From the NCBI GenBank assembly GCA_964352535.1, contig CAYGSW010000134.1, positions 1 through 15,628 of the forward strand: a stretch of 15,628 bases of DNA, given 5' to 3'. Position 1 is the first letter of the stretch, and every line of letters starts with the position of its first letter. This DNA is from Granulosicoccus sp964352535 (lineage in GTDB: Bacteria > Pseudomonadota > Gammaproteobacteria > Granulosicoccales > Granulosicoccaceae). Positions 7,612 to 14,504 of this stretch are shown piece after piece. The notes beneath the pieces were generated by a model. The model did not search any database and was not told where the DNA came from. It was given only the letters and a program-made list of their open reading frames with translations. The translations under genes and the position numbers were made by a program.

Positions 7612-8292
7612 CTAGACTCGAACATCTTCGGTGATACACCCATCCACCATTCTCAATTGTCGTCGAGCACGACGTCCAATCTCTGCATCGTGGGTGACGA
7701 CAATGAGTGTCATGCCGTTTGTATTCAATCGTTCAAGTATCTGGATAACTTCACCGCCAGACTTACTATCAAGATTTCCCGTTGGTTCATCAGCAAGTAT
7801 CAGCTCAGGCCTGGCGACCGTAGCACGGGCTATGGCCACCCGTTGGCGCTGACCGCCTGAGAGTTGATCAGGACGATGATCCATGCGCGCACCAAGTCCC
7901 ATCTCTTCGAGCAAGGTACGAACTCTCTTGCGCCGAGGTTCAACAGGTGCACCGCTGAGCATCAAAGGCAGTTCAACATTCTCAAGTGCGCTCAGGCGTG
8001 GCACAAGGTGGAAAAACTGGAAGACAAAGCCGATTTTTCGCCCTCTTACATGTGCTTGCTCAACATCATCAAGTGTTGTGGTATCGCGCCCGTCTAGTTC
8101 ATACACACCATTATCTGGTCGATCAAGCAATCCCAGCATATTCAACAGTGTTGACTTTCCTGAGCCGGACGGCCCCATCAAGGATAGATATTCACCTTTT
8201 TCTATGCGCAGCTCCACATCCTGCAACGCATGCACCGTTTCATTCCCAACGTCAAAGACTCGTTGAATATTGTGTAAGCTAATCAGCGACAT
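7612..8292 (-). CDS. ABC transporter ATPase, MacB/LolD type
   Basis: The 226-residue cytoplasmic ATPase is complete. Walker A is GPSGSGKST (40-48), with the Q-loop Gln in FVFQFFHL (about 92). The signature LSGGQRQRVAIARA spans 144-157, Walker B plus catalytic Glu is LILADEPT (164-171), the D-loop is NLDS, and the switch His is in VTHD (201). It energises the two permeases downstream. The gene follows the adaptor after 30 bases, and the first permease starts four bases after its stop, so all four genes form one operon. The ATG at 8292 lacks an obvious ribosome binding site, but the protein begins where the family does. Confidence 0.93.
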   Translation of the reverse strand: MSLISLHNIQRVFDVGNETVHALQDVELRIEKGEYLSLMGPSGSGKSTLLNMLGLLDRPDNGVYELDGRDTTTLDDVEQAHVRGRKIGFVFQFFHLVPRLSALENVELPLMLSGAPVEPRRKRVRTLLEEMGLGARMDHRPDQLSGGQRQRVAIARATVARPELILADEPTGNLDSKSGGEVIQILERLNTNGMTLIVVTHDAEIGRRARRQLRMVDGCITEDVRV

Positions 8293-8322
8293 ATAATAGA
8301 CAGTCAGTATGATTCACAACCA

Positions 8323-9456
8323 TTAGAGGTTTTCATCAACCGCCACTGCACCAGCAATCACACCGTCCCGATCAGTTGACAGGACAACACGATCTGTATC
8401 GATCAATCCTTCGCGAATCTCGGTAATTTCCCAATTTCGAAGACCAATAACAATTTCACGCTCCTCTATGACTCCATCCTGGCCTAGTATGAGAACCCGC
8501 TGATTATCCAATAATGCCTGTGTTGGAATGTGCAAGACATCGTCATGAACATCAACGGTAATCTCGACGTCTGCGCTGTATCCTGGCAAAAGCCCGTCAT
8601 GTGCTTGACTAAACTCAGCTTCAACATCGACCGTACGAGCCTGCTTCTCAATACTCACAACGTACGGCGCCACACGCCTGACGGTTGCCGGGAAAGAGGT
8701 TCCAGGAAATGCATCAAGAGTGATTGTCGCTGACATGCCAGCACGTATCTCGGGTGCATCCATTTCATCAATCGGGGCTGTGACAAATGTGCAGGTAGTG
8801 TCAATAACATCCACCGCTGGTAGAGTTGCGACTCCAACTGGCGATGGTGTGACAATTTCACCAACCTCGCCATTGATTTCGGCAACGGTACCGTCGAACG
8901 GCGCACGAAGGATAGTCTGCTCCAACTGCGCTTCGGCCAGATTCACTCTAGCGTCACTGACCTCAACCATGCTCTGCATGGCACGGCAAGCAGCTGCCTT
9001 TGCTTGTGCATCACCAAACACGGCATCAGCACGCTCTTCGGAGATAAGCTTCTGCTCATACAAGCGCTCGAACCGATCCGCTTCTCGAACGGCTACCGCT
9101 GACGCTGCGCAGGATTCATCCTTACGGGCTTGTGCTGTTAATCGCTCTTTCTCAGCCAAAAGCAGACGTGCGCGTACATCCACGTTCCACAATTCCAATA
9201 GAACCTGGCCAGCTTTTACGCTGTCACCTTCGGCCACTGGCAGCGTTGCGATCTGACCACCAAGCGTAGGTGAGATACGTGCCCTATTGCAGGTATTTAC
9301 AGTGCCAGCACGCGTATTCGAAACAGTAGAACGTACCTCACCTCGTTCCACTGATACCAATGCGACTTTCACTGGCTTTTCCCGAGTAGAATTCCACGAC
9401 ACTACTGCGGCTACCAGTGCTCCACCAATCAACACACCTATCGTGGCTCTCTTCAT
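8323..9456 (-). CDS. MacA/HlyD-type periplasmic adaptor protein
   Basis: This 377-residue protein has a single N-terminal membrane anchor (ATIGVLIGGALVAAVVSW). A lipoyl-type segment with ISPTLGGQIATLPVAEGDSV and GQVLLELWNVDVRA follows, then a helical hairpin rich in Ala, Glu and Arg (about 95-185). The second lipoyl half carries LRAPFDGTVAEINGEVGEIV, and beta-barrel and membrane-proximal regions complete it. This is the usual adaptor that links the inner membrane permeases to an outer membrane channel. It is the first gene of the operon. A TTG at 9459 is in frame, but the ATG at 9456 is the natural start. A perfect Fnr box (9513-9526) lies 56 bases upstream, suggesting that the exporter is induced when oxygen is low. 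Confidence 0.9.
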   Translation of the reverse strand: MKRATIGVLIGGALVAAVVSWNSTREKPVKVALVSVERGEVRSTVSNTRAGTVNTCNRARISPTLGGQIATLPVAEGDSVKAGQVLLELWNVDVRARLLLAEKERLTAQARKDESCAASAVAVREADRFERLYEQKLISEERADAVFGDAQAKAAACRAMQSMVEVSDARVNLAEAQLEQTILRAPFDGTVAEINGEVGEIVTPSPVGVATLPAVDVIDTTCTFVTAPIDEMDAPEIRAGMSATITLDAFPGTSFPATVRRVAPYVVSIEKQARTVDVEAEFSQAHDGLLPGYSADVEITVDVHDDVLHIPTQALLDNQRVLILGQDGVIEEREIVIGLRNWEITEIREGLIDTDRVVLSTDRDGVIAGAVAVDENL

Positions 9457-9512
9457 CAACGAAACCCGGTTACGAACCAGAAGACTAACTTACAACATGA
9501 CTTCGTCTTATT

Positions 9513-9526
9513 GATGAATATCAAAA
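9513..9526. promoter_or_regulatory. Fnr/Anr-type operator, perfect TTGAT-N4-ATCAA
   Basis: TTGATGAATATCAA matches all ten defining bases. It lies in the divergent region between the export operon and the DUF3096-like gene, 56 bases before the adaptor start. Confidence 0.85.
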
Positions 9527-9559
9527 TCACCCATCAACTGCCAGGATTCCCGCTTGTCA

Positions 9560-9573
9560 TTGACACAAATCAA
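9560..9573. promoter_or_regulatory. Fnr/Anr-type operator, 9 of 10 bases
   Basis: TTGACACAAATCAA differs from the consensus by one base in the first half. It ends 64 bases before the ATG of the small membrane protein at 9638. With the perfect site at 9513 it gives each divergent gene its own box, as at 1399 and 1480. Confidence 0.6.
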
Positions 9574-9637
9574 CGGCAGGATTAGCTGTAGGTGGTCAAC
9601 TATCTCCAATCAATCTGTCGTCAGGACTGGAATTAGA

Positions 9638-9823
9638 ATGATTACCGGCATCATACTCATATTGTGCGGTCTGCTGATTGCAATATTCCCTGCACTGCTC
9701 TCTCTAATCGTGGCATTTTTTCTCATCATGCAGGGCATTGTCATCTTGTTGCTGGCATACGACTATCGCAGACGTGCCTGCCGTAGTGACGTGGCGTTAA
9801 TAGACTATATATTCAGGTTCTGA
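9638..9823 (+). CDS. Small membrane protein, DUF3096-like
   Basis: The 61-residue protein is nearly all membrane. Two hydrophobic segments (about 2-18 and 20-40: MITGIILILCGLLIAIFPAL, then a stretch with AFFLIMQGIVILLL) are followed by a basic, Arg-rich cytoplasmic tail (YDYRRRACRS). The pattern G-I-L-x-L-x-x-G-x-L-I-x-x-P-x-L-L-x-x-I-V-A resembles DUF3096 proteins. The start at 9638 is preferred over the in-frame ATG at 9554: GGA lies 8 bases before it, the hydrophobic domain starts at once, and the Fnr-like box at 9560 would otherwise be coding. Function is unknown; context suggests an envelope protein made at low oxygen. Confidence 0.65.
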   Translation: MITGIILILCGLLIAIFPALLSLIVAFFLIMQGIVILLLAYDYRRRACRSDVALIDYIFRF

Positions 9824-9935
9824 ATTGTATCTTCAGTGCACGATCCTTGTGAGACGCTACGCCACCATAGTGATTCATGAATAGCCAACACGCTTATAGG
9901 TTACAAGCATTAGGTAAGAGATAGCAAACAGCACT

Positions 9936-9968
9936 GGTTGTCTGTCAACCTGAATTCTTAGGATTCAG
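9936..9968. terminator. Two adjacent hairpins between convergent genes
   Basis: GGTTG, a five-base loop and CAACC (9936-9950) are followed directly by CTGAATTC, TTA and GGATTCAG (9950-9968). They sit between the convergent DUF3096-like and cytochrome-like genes, where a bidirectional terminator is expected. There is no T-run, so the call is weak. The rest of 9824-10036 holds nothing recognisable. Confidence 0.25.
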
Positions 9969-10036
9969 CGGGTCTGTCTGTGTTCGGGCAATATTGAAAG
10001 TGGGATAAAAACGGCTTATTGTTGCATCGAGCACAC

Positions 10037-10504
10037 TCAATCCAACCTGTCTCGATCTTCATGGCACACCTGACAATGTCCAACGATCTTACCGGCGAGG
10101 TAGTATTTTGGCGCTTCTCTTGCAACCTCCGCCCGGGCCAGTTCTACTCGTTGCAAGAATTGATCAATATTGTTGACCAGGATCCGGTGACTACGATTAC
10201 CAACACCACCATCAAGTGCGTCTTTTGATTCTAAAGCAAGCAGCTCACCAAGCTCTTCAATGATTTGCAGTTGCTTGTCAATTTCACGCTGACGCTCCTC
10301 CTCCGTAAGATCTCTCGCGATGGCATTTTCTATACGATCAATGCTGATGGCCAGCGTCAACATAATCGAACGTGTCTCAGAGTCTTCCGGTTCTGACCAG
10401 TCAGAATTTGTAGTGGAAAGAGCCATAGCGCTGTACACACAGGTAAATATTACTGTAACAATACAATTCAAGGTTCCATGTCTTCTATGCATACTATTAA
10501 TCAT
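10037..10504 (-). CDS. Exported single-haem c-type cytochrome-like protein (C-terminal CxxCH)
   Basis: This 155-residue protein has an N-terminal signal (basic MHRRHG, hydrophobic CIVTVIFTCVYSAMA, likely cut after AMA near residue 28). It is then almost all helical, with charged amphipathic helices (about 45-95 and 105-135). The only haem-binding motif, CQVCH (residues 144-148), sits seven residues before the end. A C-terminal CxxCH at the end of a four-helix protein is the arrangement of class II cytochromes (cytochrome c'), but I see no clear further match, so the family is uncertain. The gene lies 100 bases after dnaK on the same strand and may be read through from the Fnr-controlled dnaK promoter. 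GAGG lies just before ATG 10504. A gas-sensing, electron-transfer or NO-binding role is inference only. Confidence 0.65.
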   Translation of the reverse strand: MINSMHRRHGTLNCIVTVIFTCVYSAMALSTTNSDWSEPEDSETRSIMLTLAISIDRIENAIARDLTEEERQREIDKQLQIIEELGELLALESKDALDGGVGNRSHRILVNNIDQFLQRVELARAEVAREAPKYYLAGKIVGHCQVCHEDRDRLD

Positions 10505-10524
10505 ATCCTCATCCGGCTATGCCT

Positions 10525-10539
10525 TTGACCCTCTGTCAA
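10525..10539. promoter_or_regulatory. Perfect 15-bp palindrome before the cytochrome-like gene
   Basis: TTGAC, five bases, GTCAA. It resembles an Fnr site but has a five-base spacer and C/G at the inner half-site position, so it is not a normal Fnr box. It lies only 20 bases before the start codon, which would suit a repressor or an RNA hairpin better than an activator site. Confidence 0.3.
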
Positions 10540-10604
10540 TCACATCGACAGATGGATCAGTTTTGAACACCACACACAGGCTATCTGGCAATTGATTAGC
10601 AGGA

Positions 10605-12512
10605 CTATCGATCACCAACATCCTCAAACTCAGCATCCAGCACCGTTTCGTCATCCTTGTGCTCGTTGCTCGCACCAGCATCCACTTGAATTTGCGATGA
10701 CGAGGCCTTGCCTGTGGAAAAGCTATCCAGCAAGGATTGAAGGTTTCGCATATCACGACGTATAGCACCGACATCATCATTCATCACCTGTTTTTCCAAA
10801 GCAACCAGTGAAGTTACAATTGCCTGCCCATCTGCATCTTTACCATGTTCCTCATGTTCTGCCAGAACTTTTCTTGCACTATGAACCAGAGCATCTGCTG
10901 CATTTCGAGTGTCAGCCAGCTCCCGATACTTTTTATCCTCTTCGGCGTGGGTCTCACCAGCCCTGATCATTCTTTGGACCTCATCTTCGGACAGTCCCGA
11001 TGAAGCCTTGATTGTGATCGATTGTTTTTTCCCACTGGATTTGTCCACAGCGCTGACATCAAGAATGCCATTGGCGTCGATGTCAAACGTCACCTCTATC
11101 TGTGGTACACCACGAGCCGCAGGAGGTAGGTGATCAAGATTGAAATGCCCAAGTGACTTGTTGTCTGCAGCACGTTCACGTTCACCTTGAAGCACATGAA
11201 CCGTAACTGCGGATTGGTTGTCTTCTGCCGTGCTGAAGACTTCAGTTGCCTTGGCCGGTATGGTAGTATTTCTTTCAATAAGGCGCGTGAAAAGACCGCC
11301 CATAGTCTCGATACCCAATGACAATGGCGCTACATCCAGAAGAAGCACATCGCTGATATCCCCTGCCAGCACTGCTCCCTGAAGAGCAGCACCCATAGCA
11401 ACAGCCTCATCTGGATTTACATCCTTTCGCACATCTTTACCAAAGATCTCGCGCACCTTGGTTTGAACCAACGGCATGCGTGTTTGCCCACCCACCAGAA
11501 TCACATCATCGATATCTGAACTCTTGATTCCGGCATCTTGCAATGCTTCATTACAGGGTGTCAGAGTACGCTCAATCAAGGGCAGCACCAATGACTCAAG
11601 CTTTGAACGCGACAGCTTCATGTTCATGTGTTTCGGACCCGAAGAATCTGCCGTCACATAAGGCAGATTAATATCGGTTTGCGAACTGGTACTAAGTTCA
11701 ATCTTGGCTGTTTCAGCGGCCTCTTTCACTCTCTGCATGGCCAGAATATCGTTACTGATATCGACTCCAGAGCTAGCCTTGAACTCATCGACAAGGTAAT
11801 CCATGACTACCCGGTCAAAATCCTCCCCACCTAAAAAGGTATCACCGTTAGTAGCGAGCACGTCAAATTGCTGTTCACCATCCACTGATGCAATCTCAAT
11901 AATCGAGATATCGAATGTGCCACCTCCAAGATCAAATACAGCAATTTTCTGATCGCCTACCTTCTTGTCCAATCCATAAGCAAGTGCTGCTGCCGTAGGT
12001 TCGTTGATAATGCGTTTTACATCCAATCCTGCTATTCGTCCAGCATCCTTGGTGGCCTGTCGTTGAGAATCGTTAAAATAGGCAGGTACAGTCACTACAG
12101 CCTCAGTAACTGACTCACCAAGGTAATCTTCAGCGGTCTGTTTCATCTTGGCTAGAATCCGGGCTGAAACCTCGGGTGGCGACATTTTACGACGTTTGAT
12201 TTCTACCCAGGCATCACCGTTATCGGCTGCTACTATCTTGAATGGGACCAGCGCCATTTCCTGTGCAACCACTTTGTCATCGAAACGACGCCCAATGAGT
12301 CGCTTGATGGCGTAAAGCGTATTCTGTGCATTACTAACAGCCTGACGCTTGGCAGCCTGTCCTACAAGTGTCTCGTCATTTGAACTGTACGCAACGACGG
12401 ACGGTGTGGTCCGCCCGCCTTCACTATTCTCAATGACTTTTGCCTGCTTGCCTTCCATGACAGCAACACAGGAGTTGGTTGTGCCAAGATCAATACCAAT
12501 TATTTTTCCCAT
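10605..12512 (-). CDS. dnaK: Hsp70 chaperone DnaK, stand-alone copy
   Basis: This 635-residue protein is full length for a bacterial DnaK (E. coli 638). The N-terminal ATPase domain has GIDLGTTNSCVAVMEGKQAK, VTVPAYFNDSQRQATKDAGR, INEPTAAALAYGLDKK, the DLGGGTFDIS phosphate loop with its conserved Thr, and VGGQTRMPLVQ. The linker VLLLDVAPLSLGIETMGG, the substrate-binding domain (NTTIPAKATEVFSTAEDNQS, VTFDIDANGILDVSA) and a helical lid ending in the usual DAEFEDV tail all follow. The start is ATG 12512 (MGKIIGIDLG), with GGGA upstream; in-frame extension to 12608 is not coding. No grpE or dnaJ is nearby. A perfect Fnr box lies 60 bases upstream and I see no sigma-32 promoter, so this may be a second, oxygen-controlled DnaK. 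Confidence 0.97.
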   Translation of the reverse strand: MGKIIGIDLGTTNSCVAVMEGKQAKVIENSEGGRTTPSVVAYSSNDETLVGQAAKRQAVSNAQNTLYAIKRLIGRRFDDKVVAQEMALVPFKIVAADNGDAWVEIKRRKMSPPEVSARILAKMKQTAEDYLGESVTEAVVTVPAYFNDSQRQATKDAGRIAGLDVKRIINEPTAAALAYGLDKKVGDQKIAVFDLGGGTFDISIIEIASVDGEQQFDVLATNGDTFLGGEDFDRVVMDYLVDEFKASSGVDISNDILAMQRVKEAAETAKIELSTSSQTDINLPYVTADSSGPKHMNMKLSRSKLESLVLPLIERTLTPCNEALQDAGIKSSDIDDVILVGGQTRMPLVQTKVREIFGKDVRKDVNPDEAVAMGAALQGAVLAGDISDVLLLDVAPLSLGIETMGGLFTRLIERNTTIPAKATEVFSTAEDNQSAVTVHVLQGERERAADNKSLGHFNLDHLPPAARGVPQIEVTFDIDANGILDVSAVDKSSGKKQSITIKASSGLSEDEVQRMIRAGETHAEEDKKYRELADTRNAADALVHSARKVLAEHEEHGKDADGQAIVTSLVALEKQVMNDDVGAIRRDMRNLQSLLDSFSTGKASSSQIQVDAGASNEHKDDETVLDAEFEDVGDR

Positions 12513-12572
12513 ACCTGCATCCCAGTGAAATCTGAAGTTTTGGATATATTCCTCTTCAAACTCACAATGCCA

Positions 12573-12586
12573 TTGATACACATCAA
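12573..12586. promoter_or_regulatory. Fnr/Anr-type operator, perfect TTGAT-N4-ATCAA
   Basis: TTGATACACATCAA lies 60 bases before the dnaK start. On the minus strand, AT-rich TATATC (12548-12543) is about 31 bases from the box centre and could serve as the -10 element of a class II Fnr promoter. Confidence 0.85.
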
Positions 12587-12695
12587 AGAAAAACGAAAGC
12601 GGTCCCAATTCGTCACCACCTGAATGGCATCAGCGTGCTGATACGATGAAGCCGCTAGAAAAATCTGTGATCTGCAAACGAACATGAAATTCTCA

Positions 12696-12709
12696 TTGAT
12701 CCATAACAA
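12696..12709. promoter_or_regulatory. Possible second Fnr-type site upstream of dnaK, 9 of 10 bases
   Basis: TTGATCCATAACAA has one mismatch. It lies 109 bases upstream of the perfect dnaK box and 183 from the dnaK start. It could be an upstream tandem site or chance. Nearby, ATCAGC-GT-GCTGAT (12629-12642) is another perfect short palindrome. Confidence 0.35.
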
Positions 12710-13031
12710 GATAAACGCTAAACCGTTTCCGTACACTGTGAATTATGAAACATTATCGGCTGATTTGCTGATCAGATAGCAATACGGCTGACGTCCCAAA
12801 CAGCTTCCAAATCGGGCACGGGTGACTACATGAACACTACACCATGTATTGGAGACCAACGACCTAGTCTTCTCGTCCGTTTTGGTTATGGCTCAGCCAT
12901 GCCCATGTCATTTCGTCGGCCGGTTGACTCTGTCGTTGTCTGAAATCATCCCACTGAGAAATCAATCCGCACCACAATTCTACAGGTACCATCTAGCCCG
13001 GACTATTCATGAAACGCACAATCATTTCACT

Positions 13032-13209
13032 GGAAGGCCAGCCCCGCAGACCCTTTATTCGTAGCGGATTCTGCGAAGGAGCCAACGTGGCCCGGCTGAT
13101 CGCAGCCCAGCGGAATACAGACTGTATTTCGACGGGGACGCCCAGCCCGGGGTGCGCAGCCTGAGTGGAAATCGGTATGAACGAAGGGGATGCGCGGGGC
13201 CGGCCTTCC
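13032..13209. repeat. Long imperfect palindrome (178 bp), possible MITE or structured RNA
   Basis: GGAAGGCCAGCCCCGC (13032-13047) pairs with 13194-13209 at 15 of 16 positions. Inner pairing continues with gaps (CCCTTTATTCGTAGCGGATT against the right arm around 13170-13190). It ends at a perfect apex palindrome AATACAG-A-CTGTATT (13114-13128). Arm and apex midpoints coincide at 13121. It is richer in G+C than its flanks and ends 112 bases before the complete usp gene. The 8-mer GCCCGGCT occurs at nearly the same distance before the apex as in the element at 846-1008, so the two may be related. The preceding stretch 12710-13031 holds nothing I can support. Confidence 0.7.
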
Positions 13210-13321
13210 GGAAGGATTGGGTGATTTCACGAATAATCCGGGCTAATCATCTCTTAATTGATAATTGAACCTATCGGCGCTACTACTTATTAACAAGAAT
13301 CTACCTACCGGAGGTCCTCAC

Positions 13322-14158
13322 ATGACATACAAGACAATATTAGCCATCCATTCGACAGACGAGTCAATCACAAAACTTGCACCTGTCGTGACACTGGCAC
13401 GTACATTTGATGCACATGTCGATGTACTTATCATCAGTGCACTGACAGCCATGCCGCCTATCATCGCCATGGAGGTACCCAGCAAAGTGTGGCGGGAGGC
13501 ATTAACAGACCTTGCAAAGCGATGTGAAGAATGCTCTGACAAGGTTCGAAGCTATTTCGCCGATGAAGGGGTCGGAGTATCTGTAACCGTCAGAGCTCAG
13601 CAAACGTCATTGATTAACAATGCAATTGCTACGGCGGCAGTATACAGTGACCTGGTTACCATGCATCGAAACGAATCACTCGTCTCTGGTGTATCTGGGC
13701 ACGCACTTGAAGGAGCGTTGTTTGACGCAGGTAAACCGGTCTTGATATTTGATCAAGACGCAAAGGAAGCGCCTGACAAACCGGAGCATGCGTTAATTGC
13801 ATGGGATGGAAGCCGCGAAGTTTCACGAGCTGTACACCATAGCCTGCCAATTCTGCGAGAGACAAAACATGTTCAGGCCTTTGCCATAGCTCAAGGAGAT
13901 GAAGCGGAAATAGAGCAAAGCCTGGAAGAATTACGATGTTCTCTTTTCAGACACCACGTCAAGCTCGACACAATGCTGATACCCAGAGAAGGACAGTCGA
14001 CGGCCAATGCAATTATCCGATTTGTAAATGAGCAGCATCCAACACTGCTGATCATGGGCGCTTATGGACAATCAAAATTGCGAGAATTTGTTTTCTCCGG
14101 GACAACACGAGCTGCACTAACCCATGAAATGAACACTGCGTTGTTCGTAGCGCACTGA
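13322..14158 (+). CDS. Universal stress protein, tandem UspA domains
   Basis: This 278-residue cytoplasmic protein has two Usp domains. The first begins at MTYKTILAIHSTDESITKLA and lacks a clear nucleotide loop. The second begins at HALIAWDGSREVSRAVHHSL and ends with GAYGQSKLREFVFSGTTR (from residue 246), close to the ATP-binding GxxG-9x-G[S/T] motif but with Ser-Gly in place of the usual Gly-Gly or Gly-Ser. The start at ATG 13322 is well supported by GGAGG 7 bases upstream (13310-13314); the in-frame TTG at 13265 is not needed. It is clearly paralogous to the gene at 1-660 along its whole visible length. No full Fnr box lies upstream, only a TTGAT half-site at 13258-13262, so its control may differ from its neighbours. 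Confidence 0.93.
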   Translation: MTYKTILAIHSTDESITKLAPVVTLARTFDAHVDVLIISALTAMPPIIAMEVPSKVWREALTDLAKRCEECSDKVRSYFADEGVGVSVTVRAQQTSLINNAIATAAVYSDLVTMHRNESLVSGVSGHALEGALFDAGKPVLIFDQDAKEAPDKPEHALIAWDGSREVSRAVHHSLPILRETKHVQAFAIAQGDEAEIEQSLEELRCSLFRHHVKLDTMLIPREGQSTANAIIRFVNEQHPTLLIMGAYGQSKLREFVFSGTTRAALTHEMNTALFVAH

Positions 14159-14213
14159 TATACATTCCTGGAACGCCATAGAGCCATATTGTCGGCAGGG
14201 TGTAGTTCAAATA

Positions 14214-14345
14214 CTAATTAGCTGGATAAAATTCAGTGATGTAACTACAGTTCTGTTCAGGATACTTGTAAAAAGTCGCAATCTCGGGGCAACGTCGCGG
14301 TTGATGCTCATTGCAGGCAAGACAGACATCGCAGCAGGCTTGCAT
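14214..14345 (-). CDS. Possible small cysteine-rich protein
   Basis: A 43-codon ORF reads MQACCDVCLACNEHQPRRCP and continues to a TAG stop. It has six Cys, four of them spaced C-C-x2-C-x2-C near the N-terminus, a pattern that could bind metal. An in-frame GTG at 14384 gives a 13-residue longer form. AGGA lies about 12 bases before the ATG, which is rather far. I do not recognise the protein and it could be chance. The remainder of 14159-14504 holds nothing else. Confidence 0.22.
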   Translation of the reverse strand: MQACCDVCLACNEHQPRRCPEIATFYKYPEQNCSYITEFYPAN

Positions 14346-14504
14346 TGTGTGTTTTTTCCTGACCACAGGTACCCCAAAACTCACCTACCGCACTACCACA
14401 CTACGCCTGTCACAGATCTCTGCAAACATAGTAACAAACAACAACAGAAAATATTGAATACGGTTATACAGAAGTTCGGGCTTACACCAAGTAGTCATGA
14501 TTAA

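Noticed and set aside
10998..11013. 9/10 Fnr-like match within dnaK (TTGAT-TGTG-ATCGA)
   Set aside because: It is inside coding sequence, and about one such single-mismatch site is expected by chance every 35 kb.
12513..12608. N-terminal extension of DnaK from TTG 12608
   Set aside because: DnaK proteins begin at MGKIIGIDLG; the extension would cover the Fnr box and promoter.
12849..13064. 71-codon plus-strand ORF
   Set aside because: No ribosome binding site, no recognisable domain, and it runs into the palindrome.
13258..13271. TTGAT half-site upstream of the complete usp gene as an Fnr box
   Set aside because: The second half (GAACC) does not match ATCAA at any position.
13742..13756. 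TTGAT-N5-ATCAA inside the complete usp gene
   Set aside because: The spacer is five bases instead of four and it lies within coding sequence.
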